From Bradyrhizobium sp. CCBAU 53338 (GTDB taxonomy: Bacteria > Pseudomonadota > Alphaproteobacteria > Rhizobiales > Xanthobacteraceae): a stretch of DNA of 64,000 nt. Below are positions 1 to 8,482 of the stretch, piece by piece (the stretch's first letter is position 1; each line of letters begins with the position of its first letter). The notes under the pieces were generated by a model. That model saw only the letters and a list, made by a program, of their open reading frames with translations. It was not told where the DNA came from and ran no database searches. The stretch lies in the NCBI RefSeq assembly GCF_015291665.1, contig NZ_CP030048.1, positions 6,538,501 to 6,602,500 of the forward strand, read 5' to 3'. Both the position numbers and the translations under genes were made by a program.

Positions 1-785
1 CTGTCGGTGCTGTAGGACATCAGCCCGCCTTCATCGACGAAGGCACGGCTCCAGAACACCGACGGCAGGTGCGATTCGACGATCGCCGCCAGCAGATGCG
101 CGCGATTGGCCATGGTGAAGAAGTCGGGCAGGACCAGGAAACCGCCATCTCTGTGCGAAGCCAACGCGGCGAGGGAGGCGACATCATGCACCGGGGCGGG
201 CTCGACCGTCACATGCAGCGTCCGCGCCGCGTCCTCGAGCGTGCGCAGCATCAGCGGCGCAAACGGCGCGGTGGCGGGATTATAGACGACGAAAACGCGG
301 GACACTCTTGGCGTGACCTGCGTCAGCATCTCCAGCCATTTTCCGGCGAGCGGGCCGTCGTAGTCGGTGAAGCCGGTGATATTGCCGCCGGGATGAGCCA
401 GGTTCTGGACAAAACCCTGGCTGACGGGATCGGTGACCACGGCAAACACGATCGGGATCGTCGTGGTGCGCTGGCGCAGCTCCTCCACCGAGGGGGTGCC
501 GAGCGCGAGCAGGACGTCGGGCTTGAGGGCGATCAAATCGTCGGCAAGCTGCCCGAGGCGTACCCGATCGCCGGCGCCACTCCGCCAATCGACCCTGAGA
601 TTGTCCTGCTCCTTCCAGCCGAGAGCTGTGAGCGCCTCGGCGAGGCGGGTCTGGCCGATCACGTCATCGGCTGATGTGACCGAGAGCACCCCGAGCCGGC
701 GCTGAGTAGCCGGCTGCTGTGCCGGACTTGAGGCCGGCCATGCCGTGATCATCCCAAGAAGCGCCAGGCAGTCGCGGCGATTCAT
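1..785 (-). CDS. ABC-type substrate-binding protein (C-terminus cut by window)
   Basis: This periplasmic solute-binding protein resembles the COG2984 (TrpX/YtfQ-like) group. The reading frame opens at ATG 785 with an export signal (MNRRDCLALLGMITAWPASS) and then shows the typical pattern of this group: QRRLGVLSV, ALKPDVLLALGTPS, TIPIVFAVVTDP and HPGGNITGF. It stays open to the window edge, so about 261 residues are visible and the C-terminus is missing. It starts 10 bases after the ferrochelatase stop on the same strand, so the two are probably co-transcribed. No permease or ATPase is visible; they may lie beyond the left edge. The ligand is unknown. Confidence 0.85.
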   Translation of the reverse strand, partial: MNRRDCLALLGMITAWPASSPAQQPATQRRLGVLSVTSADDVIGQTRLAEALTALGWKEQDNLRVDWRSGAGDRVRLGQLADDLIALKPDVLLALGTPSVEELRQRTTTIPIVFAVVTDPVSQGFVQNLAHPGGNITGFTDYDGPLAGKWLEMLTQVTPRVSRVFVVYNPATAPFAPLMLRTLEDAARTLHVTVEPAPVHDVASLAALASHRDGGFLVLPDFFTMANRAHLLAAIVESHLPSVFWSRAFVDEGGLMSYSTD

Positions 786-795
786 GGTGCGCTCC

Positions 796-1833
796 TCAGA
801 TCCAGCCTTGCAGCTCGCGCAGCACCAGCGTCCGGATCACGTCCATGCCGGGATCGCTGTCGTTGAGGCAGGGGATCGCGGAGAAATGCTCGCCACCATT
901 GTGCTTGAAGATCTCGGCATTCTCCTGCGCGATCTCCTCCAGCGTCTCCAGGCAGTCGGCGGAGAAGCCCGGCGTGATCACGGCGATGCGGCGCACACCT
1001 TCCTTGGCGAGGCGTTCCATGGTCTTGTCGGTGTAGGGCTGCAGCCACTCGTCATTGCCGAAGCGCGACTGGAAGGTCAGCAGCAGCTTCGTGTCATCCA
1101 TGCCAAGCCGGCGGCGCAGCGCTTCCGTCGTGGCGACGCAGTGGCTCTGATAGGGATCGCCCTTGTCGACATAGGACTTCGGCATGCCGTGAAAGGAGGC
1201 CACGATCAACTCGGGCTTGAACGGCAGCGCGGCCAGATGCGTCTCGATCGAGACGGCTAGCGCCTCGATATAGGCTTCGTCCTCGTAATAAGGCGGCGTC
1301 ACCCGCAGCGTCGGCTGGTTGCGCAGGCTGGCGAGCACGCGGAACACCTCGTCGCAGACGGTCGCCGAGGTCGAGGCGGAATATTGCGGGTAGAGCGGCA
1401 CGACGAGGATGCGCTCGCAGCCCTTCGCGATCAGTGCGTCGATCCCTGATTTGATCGAGGGATTGCCGTAGCGCATCGCCCAGTCCACAGCGACATGCGC
1501 GCTGTCAGACAGCGCGGCGGCAAGCTTGTCGCTCTGCGAGCGCGTGATGGTCTTCAGCGGCGACTCGTTCTTCTCGACGTTCCAGATCTTCTGGTAGTCG
1601 AGCGCCTTGGTGCGGGGACGGCTGCGCAGGATGATGCCGTTCAGAACCAGCTGCCAGATCAGGCCCTGGTCCTCGATCACGCGGGCGTCCGACAGGAACT
1701 CCTTCAGATAGACCCGTACCCCCGGGGCGTCGGCTGTATCGGGCGTGCCGAGATTGACCAGCAGCACACCGACGCGCGGCTGGCTGGGCTGAAGGAGCGG
1801 CTTCGCTGAAACGATGGGGGCCAGGGTCGTCAT
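796..1833 (-). CDS. hemH: Ferrochelatase
   Basis: Ferrochelatase inserts Fe2+ into protoporphyrin IX, the last step of heme synthesis. The 345-residue protein has the expected length. Family blocks are visible: LLVNLGTPD near residues 25-32, PLYPQYSASTSATV near 146-159, SFHGMPKSYVDKGDPY with the likely catalytic His near 215, and the FQSRFGNDEWLQPYTD block after it. I chose MTTLAP at 1833 because the 39 residues upstream in frame do not look like the family and run into the divergent MAPEG gene region. It is followed 10 bases later by the binding-protein gene. Identity is secure; regulation is not visible. Confidence 0.95.
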   Translation of the reverse strand: MTTLAPIVSAKPLLQPSQPRVGVLLVNLGTPDTADAPGVRVYLKEFLSDARVIEDQGLIWQLVLNGIILRSRPRTKALDYQKIWNVEKNESPLKTITRSQSDKLAAALSDSAHVAVDWAMRYGNPSIKSGIDALIAKGCERILVVPLYPQYSASTSATVCDEVFRVLASLRNQPTLRVTPPYYEDEAYIEALAVSIETHLAALPFKPELIVASFHGMPKSYVDKGDPYQSHCVATTEALRRRLGMDDTKLLLTFQSRFGNDEWLQPYTDKTMERLAKEGVRRIAVITPGFSADCLETLEEIAQENAEIFKHNGGEHFSAIPCLNDSDPGMDVIRTLVLRELQGWI

Positions 1834-1916
1834 GATCAATTGCGTCGCGCGTTGCTCCGAACTTGTCAAGATGAGCCCGGTTTCGCTAGGGTCGCCCCCA
1901 AGCGGGGGGAGGGAAG

Positions 1917-2315
1917 ATGACACTCGCGGAATGGTGCGTTCTCGGAGCACTGCTGCTCTATCTCGTAACGATCGCTTCGATCAAATGGATCAGATTTCGC
2001 GGCTTCGACAATTCCCGGCCGCGCGATCCGGCCTTCTATGAGGACGCCATTTCGCAGCGCGCGCTCGGCGCGCACCAGAACGGCATCGAGACCTTTCCGT
2101 TCTTCGCCTTTGCCGTGCTGCTCGCCGAATTCAGGGACTCGCCGCAGCGCCTGATCGACGAGCTCGCGGTGTTGTTCCTGATCGTGCGGGTCGCTTATGT
2201 GCTGACCTATCTCGGCAACCGCCCGACCCTGCGCTCCATCCTCTGGAGCATCGGCTTTGCGCTCAATCTGACGATCTTCTTCATGCCGATGCTGAAGCGG
2301 CTGTTGCCGGTGTGA
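1917..2315 (+). CDS. MAPEG family membrane protein
   Basis: This is a 132-residue integral membrane protein of the MAPEG superfamily (membrane-associated proteins in eicosanoid and glutathione metabolism). About four hydrophobic segments are visible (near residues 4-22, 60-75, 85-100 and 112-128). The FYEDAISQRALGAHQNGIETFPFFAFAVLLA block is typical of bacterial MAPEG proteins. A GGGGAGGGAAG-like ribosome site sits just before ATG 1917. It is divergent from hemH and convergent with the NicO-type gene. Bacterial members have glutathione transferase or peroxidase-like activity in some cases; no specific substrate can be given here. Confidence 0.85.
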   Translation: MTLAEWCVLGALLLYLVTIASIKWIRFRGFDNSRPRDPAFYEDAISQRALGAHQNGIETFPFFAFAVLLAEFRDSPQRLIDELAVLFLIVRVAYVLTYLGNRPTLRSILWSIGFALNLTIFFMPMLKRLLPV

Positions 2316-2337
2316 GCGTGAGGCCGTAGCCCGCCAA

Positions 2338-3429
2338 TCAGAAGCACGTCGTCCGCTCGGCCGCGATGTAGCCGAACAACAAGCCCACGCCGAACAACAG
2401 CACGAGGGCGGCGGCACCGAACTCGATGCCGCGCATGAACAGCGCGCCGCCGCCGTCGCGGGCGCCGCCGAGACGGCCGGCGATGTCCTTGGCGGAGACA
2501 GCGACCACCGCGATGGTCGCAACCGTGATCGCGGTGCCCAGCCCCATCAGGAAGGTCGCGGCAATGCCGGCCCAGAACAGGCCCTGGGCCAGCGCGAACA
2601 CCAGTACCAGGATTGCGCCCGAGCAGGGGCGGATGCCGACGGTCAGAATCGCGGCAAACCCGCGCCGCCAGCCGCCGGGGCCGGCGAGCTCGCTCGGCGT
2701 CGGGCCATGGGAATGGCCGCAATGCTCGTCATGGACGTGGTCGTGGGCGTGGTGGTGATGGGCGTGGCCGTGATCGTGATCGTGATGATCATGCGCGTCA
2801 TGATGATGGTGGCCATGGTCATGAGGCACGCCCGCCATGGCCGGCACCGGCTGCGTCGCCTGGAGCGCGCGGATGAAGGTGCGCCCCTTGACCCAGACGA
2901 GGCGCAGGCCGAACAGCGCGATCAGGGCGTAGCTCGCGATCTCGATCGCGCCTTCCGCCTTGCACATGGTCCTGGCGGTGGCGTTCAGGATCCAGGCCGA
3001 GATGCCTACGATCAGGATCGCCACCAGCGACTGCATCAGCGCCGAGGCAAACGACAATGCGATGCCGCGCCGCGCGGTCTCGCGGTTGGCGACGAGATAG
3101 GATGCGATCACCGCCTTGCCGTGGCCGGGACCGGCTGCGTGGAAGATGCCATAGGCAAATGAGATGAAGAGCAGCGTCCACACCGCCGAGCCGTCGGACT
3201 TGGCGGCACGGATGGTCGACGACATCTGCCGATAGAACTCAGACTGCTTTGCCAGCAGCCAGCCGATCAGACCGCTGACCTCCGGCTCGGCCGCCGGCGC
3301 CTGTTTCGGCGCGCCGAACGGATTTTGCGCAAGGACATCATGCAGCGCGGCATCGGCCAGGCTCACGACGAGGAGAACAGCGGCGCAGGCAAGGAGCAGG
3401 CGCCCAAGCGGGGAAAGTTGCGGCTTCAA
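2338..3429 (-). CDS. NicO/RcnA-type metal transporter, ZevB-like
   Basis: A polytopic membrane protein of the nickel/cobalt transporter (NicO) family, 363 residues. It has an N-terminal hydrophobic segment, the FAYGIFHAAGPGHGKAVIASY block typical of the family, a long cytosol- or periplasm-facing His/Asp run in the middle (positions 2700-2825), and the GIRPCSGAILVLVFAL block after it. It overlaps the upstream DUF1007 gene by four bases: the start is TTG 3429, whose TTGA contains the DUF1007 stop, so translation is probably coupled. The DUF1007 + NicO pair matches Haemophilus ZevAB, which imports zinc (known from that system; inferred here). Nickel or cobalt efflux remains possible. Confidence 0.85.
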   Translation of the reverse strand: MKPQLSPLGRLLLACAAVLLVVSLADAALHDVLAQNPFGAPKQAPAAEPEVSGLIGWLLAKQSEFYRQMSSTIRAAKSDGSAVWTLLFISFAYGIFHAAGPGHGKAVIASYLVANRETARRGIALSFASALMQSLVAILIVGISAWILNATARTMCKAEGAIEIASYALIALFGLRLVWVKGRTFIRALQATQPVPAMAGVPHDHGHHHHDAHDHHDHDHGHAHHHHAHDHVHDEHCGHSHGPTPSELAGPGGWRRGFAAILTVGIRPCSGAILVLVFALAQGLFWAGIAATFLMGLGTAITVATIAVVAVSAKDIAGRLGGARDGGGALFMRGIEFGAAALVLLFGVGLLFGYIAAERTTCF

Positions 3430-4058
3430 GGGCAATCCACCGTGATCTTGTTGGCGAACATCATGCCGAAATTCGAGTTCTCGCCGTTCAGGAAGGTCTG
3501 CTCGTTGAGCTTCTGCGCGGTCGCGGACCCGTCGCTGGGCCGATCGAGCTTCATCTGGCAGCCGGCGGGGGCGCCGACCAGCTTGACCGGATTGTCCTTG
3601 GCCATCTGGAAGTCGATGAAGTAGGAGCGGTCGAACACTTCGAGCACCAATTGCCTGGGCTTGACCGGATTCTTCAGCGGCAGCGTGAAGTGCAGGGTCA
3701 GCACCGAATCCTTGTAGTCGAGGAAGTAGTCGACCGGCTCCTGGAATCGCTCCTTCTTCCCGTCGGCTCGCGCAAAGGTGAAAAAGGCGTATTCCCTGAG
3801 CGACTCGACATTGGTCTGCGCCAGCGGCGCCAGTTCCTCGCGGGTGTAAGCGCCCTTCTTCTTGGCCTCGAGCCCCTGCACCGCATAGGCCGAAAACATG
3901 TCGTCGAAGGTCCAGGCATGGCGCACACCGGTGATGCTGCCATCCCCGGCGTAGAGCAGCTCGCTGGTCGCTGTGATCCAGACGTGCGGATGCGCGCTCG
4001 CCGAGCCTGATGCGAGCATCATGGCGGCGGCGAACAGCCATCCCAGCAGCGCGCGCAT
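3426..4058 (-). CDS. DUF1007 periplasmic protein, ZevA-like
   Basis: A 210-residue exported protein. MRALLGWLFAAAMMLASGSASA is a signal peptide, followed by HPHVWITATSELLY, the conserved start of DUF1007 with two His residues at the mature N-terminus that could bind metal. The C-terminal Cys pair (GCQMKLD and TVDCP) may form a disulfide. ATG 4058 was chosen because it begins the signal peptide and lies five bases after the M3 peptidase stop; longer in-frame starts overlap that gene. The pairing with the NicO protein downstream suggests a metal relay to the permease, as in ZevAB. No Zur-type palindrome was seen upstream. Confidence 0.85.
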   Translation of the reverse strand: MRALLGWLFAAAMMLASGSASAHPHVWITATSELLYAGDGSITGVRHAWTFDDMFSAYAVQGLEAKKKGAYTREELAPLAQTNVESLREYAFFTFARADGKKERFQEPVDYFLDYKDSVLTLHFTLPLKNPVKPRQLVLEVFDRSYFIDFQMAKDNPVKLVGAPAGCQMKLDRPSDGSATAQKLNEQTFLNGENSNFGMMFANKITVDCP

Positions 4059-4063
4059 GCCGG

Positions 4064-6145
4064 TCAGGCCGCCTTGGCGCCGTCGAGCAGGCCGCGGCGG
4101 CGGAGCAGCGCGTCGGGCTCGGGCGGGCGGCCGCGGAAGGCCTCGTAGGCCGCTTCCGGATCGACCGATCCGCCGCTCGAATAGATGTCGTCGTGCAGGC
4201 GTTTTGCCACGGCCGGATCGAAGATGTTGCCGGCCTCCTCGAAGGCGCCGAAGGCGTCCGCATCCATCACCTCCGACCACATGTAGCTGTAATAGCCGGC
4301 CGCATAGTGGTCGCCGGAGAAGATGTGGCCGAACTGGGTCGGCCGGTGCCGCATCGAGATTTCCTCGGGCATGCCGATCTTCTCGAGCTCCTTCTTTTCG
4401 AAGGCGCGGACATCCTGCGCGGCTGCCGCCGGCTGGGAGTGGAATTCGAGATCGACCAGGGCCGAGGAGACGAACTCGACGGTGGCAAAACCCTGGTTGA
4501 ACTTGCGCGCCGCGAGGAAGCGCTTGAGCAGATCGTCCGGCAGCGGCTCGCCGGTCTGGTAGTGGCGGGCGAACTGCTGCAGCACCTCGGGCCGCTCCTG
4601 CCAGTGCTCGTAGAGCTGCGAGGGCAGCTCGACGAAATCGGTGAACACGGAGGTGCCCGACAGCGACGGATAGGTCACGTTGGACAGCATGCCGTGCAGG
4701 CCGTGGCCGAACTCGTGGAACAGGGTGCGGGCATCGTCGGGCGACAGCAGCGAGGGTTCGCTTCCGGTGCCCTTGGCGAAATTGCAGACATTGATGATGA
4801 GCGGGGCGATCTCGCCGTCGAGCTTCTGCTGGTCGCGCAGCGAGGTCATCCAGGCGCCTGAGCGCTTTGACGGCCGGGCATAGTAGTCCCCGTAGAACAG
4901 CGCCTTGTGCTTGCCGTCGGGACCCCTGACCTCCCAGACCCGGACGTCAGGATGCCAGATCGGCACATCCTTGCGCTCGGCGAAGGTGATGCCGAACAGG
5001 CGGGTGGCGCAATCGAAGGCGGCGGCGATCATGTGATCGAGCGTCAGATAGGGCTTGATCGCCGCGTCGTCGAAATTGGCGCGCTGGAGGCGGAGCTTCT
5101 CGGCATAGAAGCGCCAGTCCCAGGGCGCGAGCTTGAAATTGCCGCCCTCCTCCGTGATCAGCGCCTGCATCTCGTCGCGGTCGGCAAGCGCACGCGCCCG
5201 GGCCGGCTTCCAGACGCGCTCCAGGAGGCCGCGCACCGCGTCCGGCGTCTTGGCCATGGAATCCTCGAGCCGGTAGGCCGCGAAGGTCGGGTAGCCCAGG
5301 AGCTTGGCGCTCTCCTCGCGCAGCTTCAGGATCTCGCCGATGGCGGTGTTGTTGTCGTTGGCATTGCCGTTGTCGCCGCGCGCGGTGAAGGCCTTGTAGA
5401 CCTTCTCGCGCAGATCGCGCCGCGACGAGCTCTTCAGGAACGGCTCGGCCGAGGAGCGCGACAGCGTCACGATGGCCTTGCCTGCCATGCCGCGATCTTC
5501 AGCCGCAGCCTTGGCGGCCGCGATGAAGCTCTCCGGCAGGCCCTGGCGGTCGGCCTCTCCCAGCTCCATGAACCAGTCCTGCTCGTCGCCGAGCAGATGG
5601 TGGCTGAAGCCGGTCGCGAGCTGGGCCAGCTTCTCGTTGATCTCGGCCATCCGCGTCTTGGCGTCGTCGGAGAGGCCCGCGCCGGCGCGGTGGAAGCGGG
5701 TGTAGGTGCGCTCCAAGAGGCGGAGCTGCTCCGGGTTGAGGCCAAGATTGGCGCGGGTCTCGTGCAGCTGGGCGATGCGGCCAAACAGCACAGCGTTCAT
5801 CATGATCGGATTCCAGTGCCGCGCCATCCGCAAGGAGACCTCCTTGTCGATGTCGAGGATGGCCGGGTTGGAATGCGCCGAGACAAGATCGTAGAAGACC
5901 GCCGCAACCTTGTTCAGCAGCTTGCCGCAGCGCTCCAGCGCCGTGATGGTATTGGCGAAGTCGGGCGCAGCCGGATCATTGGTGATCGCGGCAATCTCGG
6001 CGGAATGGTCGGCGAAGGCCTGCTCGAAGGCGGGCAGGAAGTGCTCCGGCACGATCTCGTCGAAGGGCGGGGTCGCAAACGGCGTCACCCAGGCCTTCAG
6101 CAGCGGATTGGTCTCGGAGTCCGTAGTTTGGCGGGCGTCTGACAT
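4064..6145 (-). CDS. M3 family zinc oligopeptidase
   Basis: A thimet-type metallopeptidase (oligopeptidase A / dipeptidyl carboxypeptidase family) of 693 residues, expected in the cytoplasm because no signal peptide is seen. The zinc motif HEFGH lies at residues 477-481 within TLFHEFGHGLHGMLS, with the third-ligand region (TDFVELPSQLYEHW) about 27 residues later. The substrate-binding block near the C-terminus (FSGDHYAAGYYSYMWSEVMDADAF) is also intact. I chose MSDARQ at 6145; the longer frame upstream overlaps the divergent small gene's leader. It degrades short peptides, probably including cleaved signal peptides. OpdA and Dcp cannot be separated by eye. Confidence 0.92.
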   Translation of the reverse strand: MSDARQTTDSETNPLLKAWVTPFATPPFDEIVPEHFLPAFEQAFADHSAEIAAITNDPAAPDFANTITALERCGKLLNKVAAVFYDLVSAHSNPAILDIDKEVSLRMARHWNPIMMNAVLFGRIAQLHETRANLGLNPEQLRLLERTYTRFHRAGAGLSDDAKTRMAEINEKLAQLATGFSHHLLGDEQDWFMELGEADRQGLPESFIAAAKAAAEDRGMAGKAIVTLSRSSAEPFLKSSSRRDLREKVYKAFTARGDNGNANDNNTAIGEILKLREESAKLLGYPTFAAYRLEDSMAKTPDAVRGLLERVWKPARARALADRDEMQALITEEGGNFKLAPWDWRFYAEKLRLQRANFDDAAIKPYLTLDHMIAAAFDCATRLFGITFAERKDVPIWHPDVRVWEVRGPDGKHKALFYGDYYARPSKRSGAWMTSLRDQQKLDGEIAPLIINVCNFAKGTGSEPSLLSPDDARTLFHEFGHGLHGMLSNVTYPSLSGTSVFTDFVELPSQLYEHWQERPEVLQQFARHYQTGEPLPDDLLKRFLAARKFNQGFATVEFVSSALVDLEFHSQPAAAAQDVRAFEKKELEKIGMPEEISMRHRPTQFGHIFSGDHYAAGYYSYMWSEVMDADAFGAFEEAGNIFDPAVAKRLHDDIYSSGGSVDPEAAYEAFRGRPPEPDALLRRRGLLDGAKAA

Positions 6146-6281
6146 CGCAAGTCTCGTTTTTTGAGGCAATTTATTGGGGCCAGCTATAGCACGCGATGGG
6201 GCTTTTTTGGGCCATTTGGCCTTGCTCCCGCCCGCCTTTTCGGGGAGATTGCGGCCCTCGAAACACCGGACCCAAACACCC

Positions 6282-6536
6282 ATGAACGCGCCCTCCTCGT
6301 CTTCCCGTCAGATCGTCTGGCCGAGCGTCATCACCGTCGTCAGCGCCGCCATCCTGATCGGCGCCGAGGTGTTCGGCGCGGCGTTTGCCGGCGGCTGGGC
6401 GCTCGCGATTCTGTTCGGGCTCGGCGACCAGGGCGCGCACATCCTCCAGGCCGTGCTGTTCGCGCTCGGCGTGCTGGTCATGACCGCCTTCATCCGCGCA
6501 GCCCAGCGCGTCGAGCCGTTCTTCAAGCGCGGCTGA
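6282..6536 (+). CDS. Small two-helix membrane protein
   Basis: An 84-residue protein of unknown function with two clear membrane segments (about residues 13-34 and 53-74) joined by a short FGLGDQGAH loop and ending in a basic tail (RAAQRVEPFFKRG). ATG 6282 follows a Ser-rich start (MNAPSSSSRQ). It is divergent from the M3 peptidase and is followed by the long structured leader of the polyamine locus, so it is probably a single-gene unit. No family is recognised. The clean hydrophobic pattern and codon-position GC bias support a real gene. Confidence 0.75.
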   Translation: MNAPSSSSRQIVWPSVITVVSAAILIGAEVFGAAFAGGWALAILFGLGDQGAHILQAVLFALGVLVMTAFIRAAQRVEPFFKRG

Positions 6537-6728
6537 CGCATCGCGCGCGGCAGAGTCGCGCACACGACACCGAAAACTTAACGCCTATTCATCTTCCGCG
6601 TCGCTCGCGCAACACTGCGCAAGCAGATGTTAGGCAATTCTCTTCTCAGCCTAAAAAAATTCTTGCGAAGGCGAGTCAAAACCCTTATGTGCGTTTTTGC
6701 CCAATTTCGCACGTGCCTGTGGTCGTGT

Positions 6729-7016
6729 GTCAGTCGGTAGGTATCCGGACAAGAGGCCGGACAGCCGCCAAGGGGTGAAGAAGCCGAGGGGCTCTTCGGA
6801 AGTGCGGAAGTCGCGAGACCACGGTCTGAAGACTTAAGCAAACCCGGAGCGTCCAGCATCTCTCTCAAAGAGATGCCCTGTCGAAGGTGACTTCGCTCTT
6901 TGCAACCGTGACTGGCAGCCGGAGGCGAACCGGCGCACCCCGCTCTCAACGGGGGACGCGACTTAAAGCAACGACGGATCGGGCTTTTTTGGTCTCTACC
7001 GGCATTCCACCGCCGG
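6729..7016 (+). ncRNA. Hairpin-rich leader of ornithine decarboxylase, candidate speF motif RNA
   Basis: The 672-base gap before the decarboxylase holds no gene but a dense set of perfect or near-perfect hairpins. Arms are 6744-6748/6757-6761, 6784-6790/6793-6799 (with a G-T pair), 6816-6820/6823-6827, 6856-6863/6869-6876 (8 bp), 6882-6886/6891-6895, 6918-6922/6930-6934 and 6938-6942/6950-6954. They are followed by a T6 run at 6984-6989 and a last hairpin at 6999-7003/7012-7016. A conserved speF RNA motif is known upstream of ornithine decarboxylase genes in alphaproteobacteria; position, length and gene context fit. Boundaries are estimates and I did not align it to the Rfam model. Confidence 0.65.
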
Positions 7017-7208
7017 CGCGGGCTACTGAAAAGGCTTGTCCTTCATTGCCAGGTGTGCGGGCGGGAAGCTCTCCCAACCAATCCACGGCAGCACAGTCTG
7101 GTTTGAGTCTTTTGGCTTCAGCGCGCCTCCATCGCGCGATGTGGCCGGAGCACTCTTATCCGACGTCACGTTGATGCGGTCCCGTCGCTGGGGCCGTTGG
7201 AGAGTGCC

Positions 7209-8351
7209 ATGACCGAACGTATCCAGGAATTCCTGCGCAACCGCCGCAAGGAAGGTCTCGACACCGAGCCGTGCCTCGTCGTCGACCTCGAGGTCGTGCG
7301 CGACAATTACCAGACCTTCGCCAAGGCGCTGCCCGACAGCCGCGTGTTCTATGCCGTCAAGGCGAACCCGGCGCCGGAAGTGCTCTCCCTGCTGGCCTCC
7401 ATGGGCTCCTGCTTCGACACCGCGACCGTCGCCGAGATCGAGATGGCGCTGGCCGCCGGCGCGACGCCTGACCGCATCTCCTTCGGCAACACGATCAAGA
7501 AGGAGCGCGACATCGCGCGCGCCTTCGCGCTCGGCATCCGGCTTTTCGCCGTGGACTGCGTCGCCGAAGTCGAGAAGGTCGCCCGTGCCGCGCCGGCTGC
7601 GAAGGTGTTCTGCCGCATCCTCTATGACTGCGCCGGCGCCGAATGGCCGCTGTCGCGCAAGTTCGGCTGCGACCCGGAAATGGCCGTCGAGGTGCTCGAC
7701 GTCGCCAAGCGCCAGGGCCTGGAGCCGTGCGGCATCTCCTTCCATGTCGGCTCGCAGCAGCGCAAGGTGAAGGCGTGGGACCGTGCGCTGGCGATGGCCT
7801 CGCAGGTGTTCCGCGACTGCGCCGAGCGCGGCATCAACCTGACCATGGTCAACATGGGCGGCGGCTTCCCGACCAAGTACCTGAAGGACGTGCCGCCGGT
7901 CGTGACCTACGGCCGGTCGATCTTCCGCGCGCTGCGCAAGCACTTCGGCAACCAGATTCCGGAGACCATCATCGAGCCCGGCCGCGGCATGGTGGGCAAC
8001 GCCGGCATCATCGAATCCGAGGTCGTGCTGATCTCGAAGAAGAGCGACGAGGACGAGGTGCGCTGGGTGTACCTGGACATCGGCAAGTTCGGCGGTCTCG
8101 CCGAGACGATGGACGAGTCGATCCGCTACGCCATCCGCACCCCGCATGACGGCGCGGAAATGACCCCGTGCGTGCTCGCAGGCCCGACCTGCGACAGCGC
8201 CGACGTGCTGTACGAGAAGACCCCGTATCCGCTTCCCGTTACCCTCGAGATCGGCGACAAGCTGCTGATCGAAGGCACCGGGGCCTATACGTCGACCTAC
8301 TCGGCGGTGGCATTCAACGGCATCCCGCCGCTGAAGACCTATCACATCTAA
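7209..8351 (+). CDS. Ornithine/lysine-type decarboxylase (PLP fold III)
   Basis: This 380-residue cytosolic enzyme decarboxylates ornithine to putrescine. It has the alanine-racemase-fold layout: PLP lysine K51 in FYAVKANPAP, FDTATVAEIEMAL, the HVGSQ block, the glycine loop MVNMGGGFP, phosphate-binding EPGRGMVGNAG, and the active-site Cys in GPTCDSADVLYEK near residue 325. Length and motifs fit the eukaryotic-like bacterial ODC group; lysine or arginine decarboxylase side activity is possible. GGAGAG (7199-7204) precedes ATG 7209; an in-frame TTG at 7197 is less likely. It is the first gene of the polyamine locus and lies behind the structured leader. Confidence 0.92.
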   Translation: MTERIQEFLRNRRKEGLDTEPCLVVDLEVVRDNYQTFAKALPDSRVFYAVKANPAPEVLSLLASMGSCFDTATVAEIEMALAAGATPDRISFGNTIKKERDIARAFALGIRLFAVDCVAEVEKVARAAPAAKVFCRILYDCAGAEWPLSRKFGCDPEMAVEVLDVAKRQGLEPCGISFHVGSQQRKVKAWDRALAMASQVFRDCAERGINLTMVNMGGGFPTKYLKDVPPVVTYGRSIFRALRKHFGNQIPETIIEPGRGMVGNAGIIESEVVLISKKSDEDEVRWVYLDIGKFGGLAETMDESIRYAIRTPHDGAEMTPCVLAGPTCDSADVLYEKTPYPLPVTLEIGDKLLIEGTGAYTSTYSAVAFNGIPPLKTYHI

Positions 8352-8384
8352 GCAGCCTCTCGTTCTGAGGCCTGACGAACCCGG

Positions 8385-8402
8385 GAGCCGGCTTGCCGGC
8401 TC
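8385..8402 (+). terminator. Hairpin after the decarboxylase
   Basis: GAGCCGGC and GCCGGCTC form a perfect 8-bp stem with a 2-base spacer, 33 bases after the decarboxylase stop. It is followed by TCCTCCTG, not a T run, so it may slow or protect transcripts rather than end them. The downstream genes are on the same strand and related in function. Confidence 0.35.
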
Positions 8403-8482
8403 TCCTCCTGACATTGCCATTCTGACGACGTCTTGAACCGGCGTGCCGCGCGCACGTCTGCTCGAGCGGGGACTGACGCACC

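Noticed and set aside
6146..6281. Zur box upstream of the M3 peptidase / ZevAB-like genes
   Set aside because: No GTTATA-type palindrome is present in this gap.
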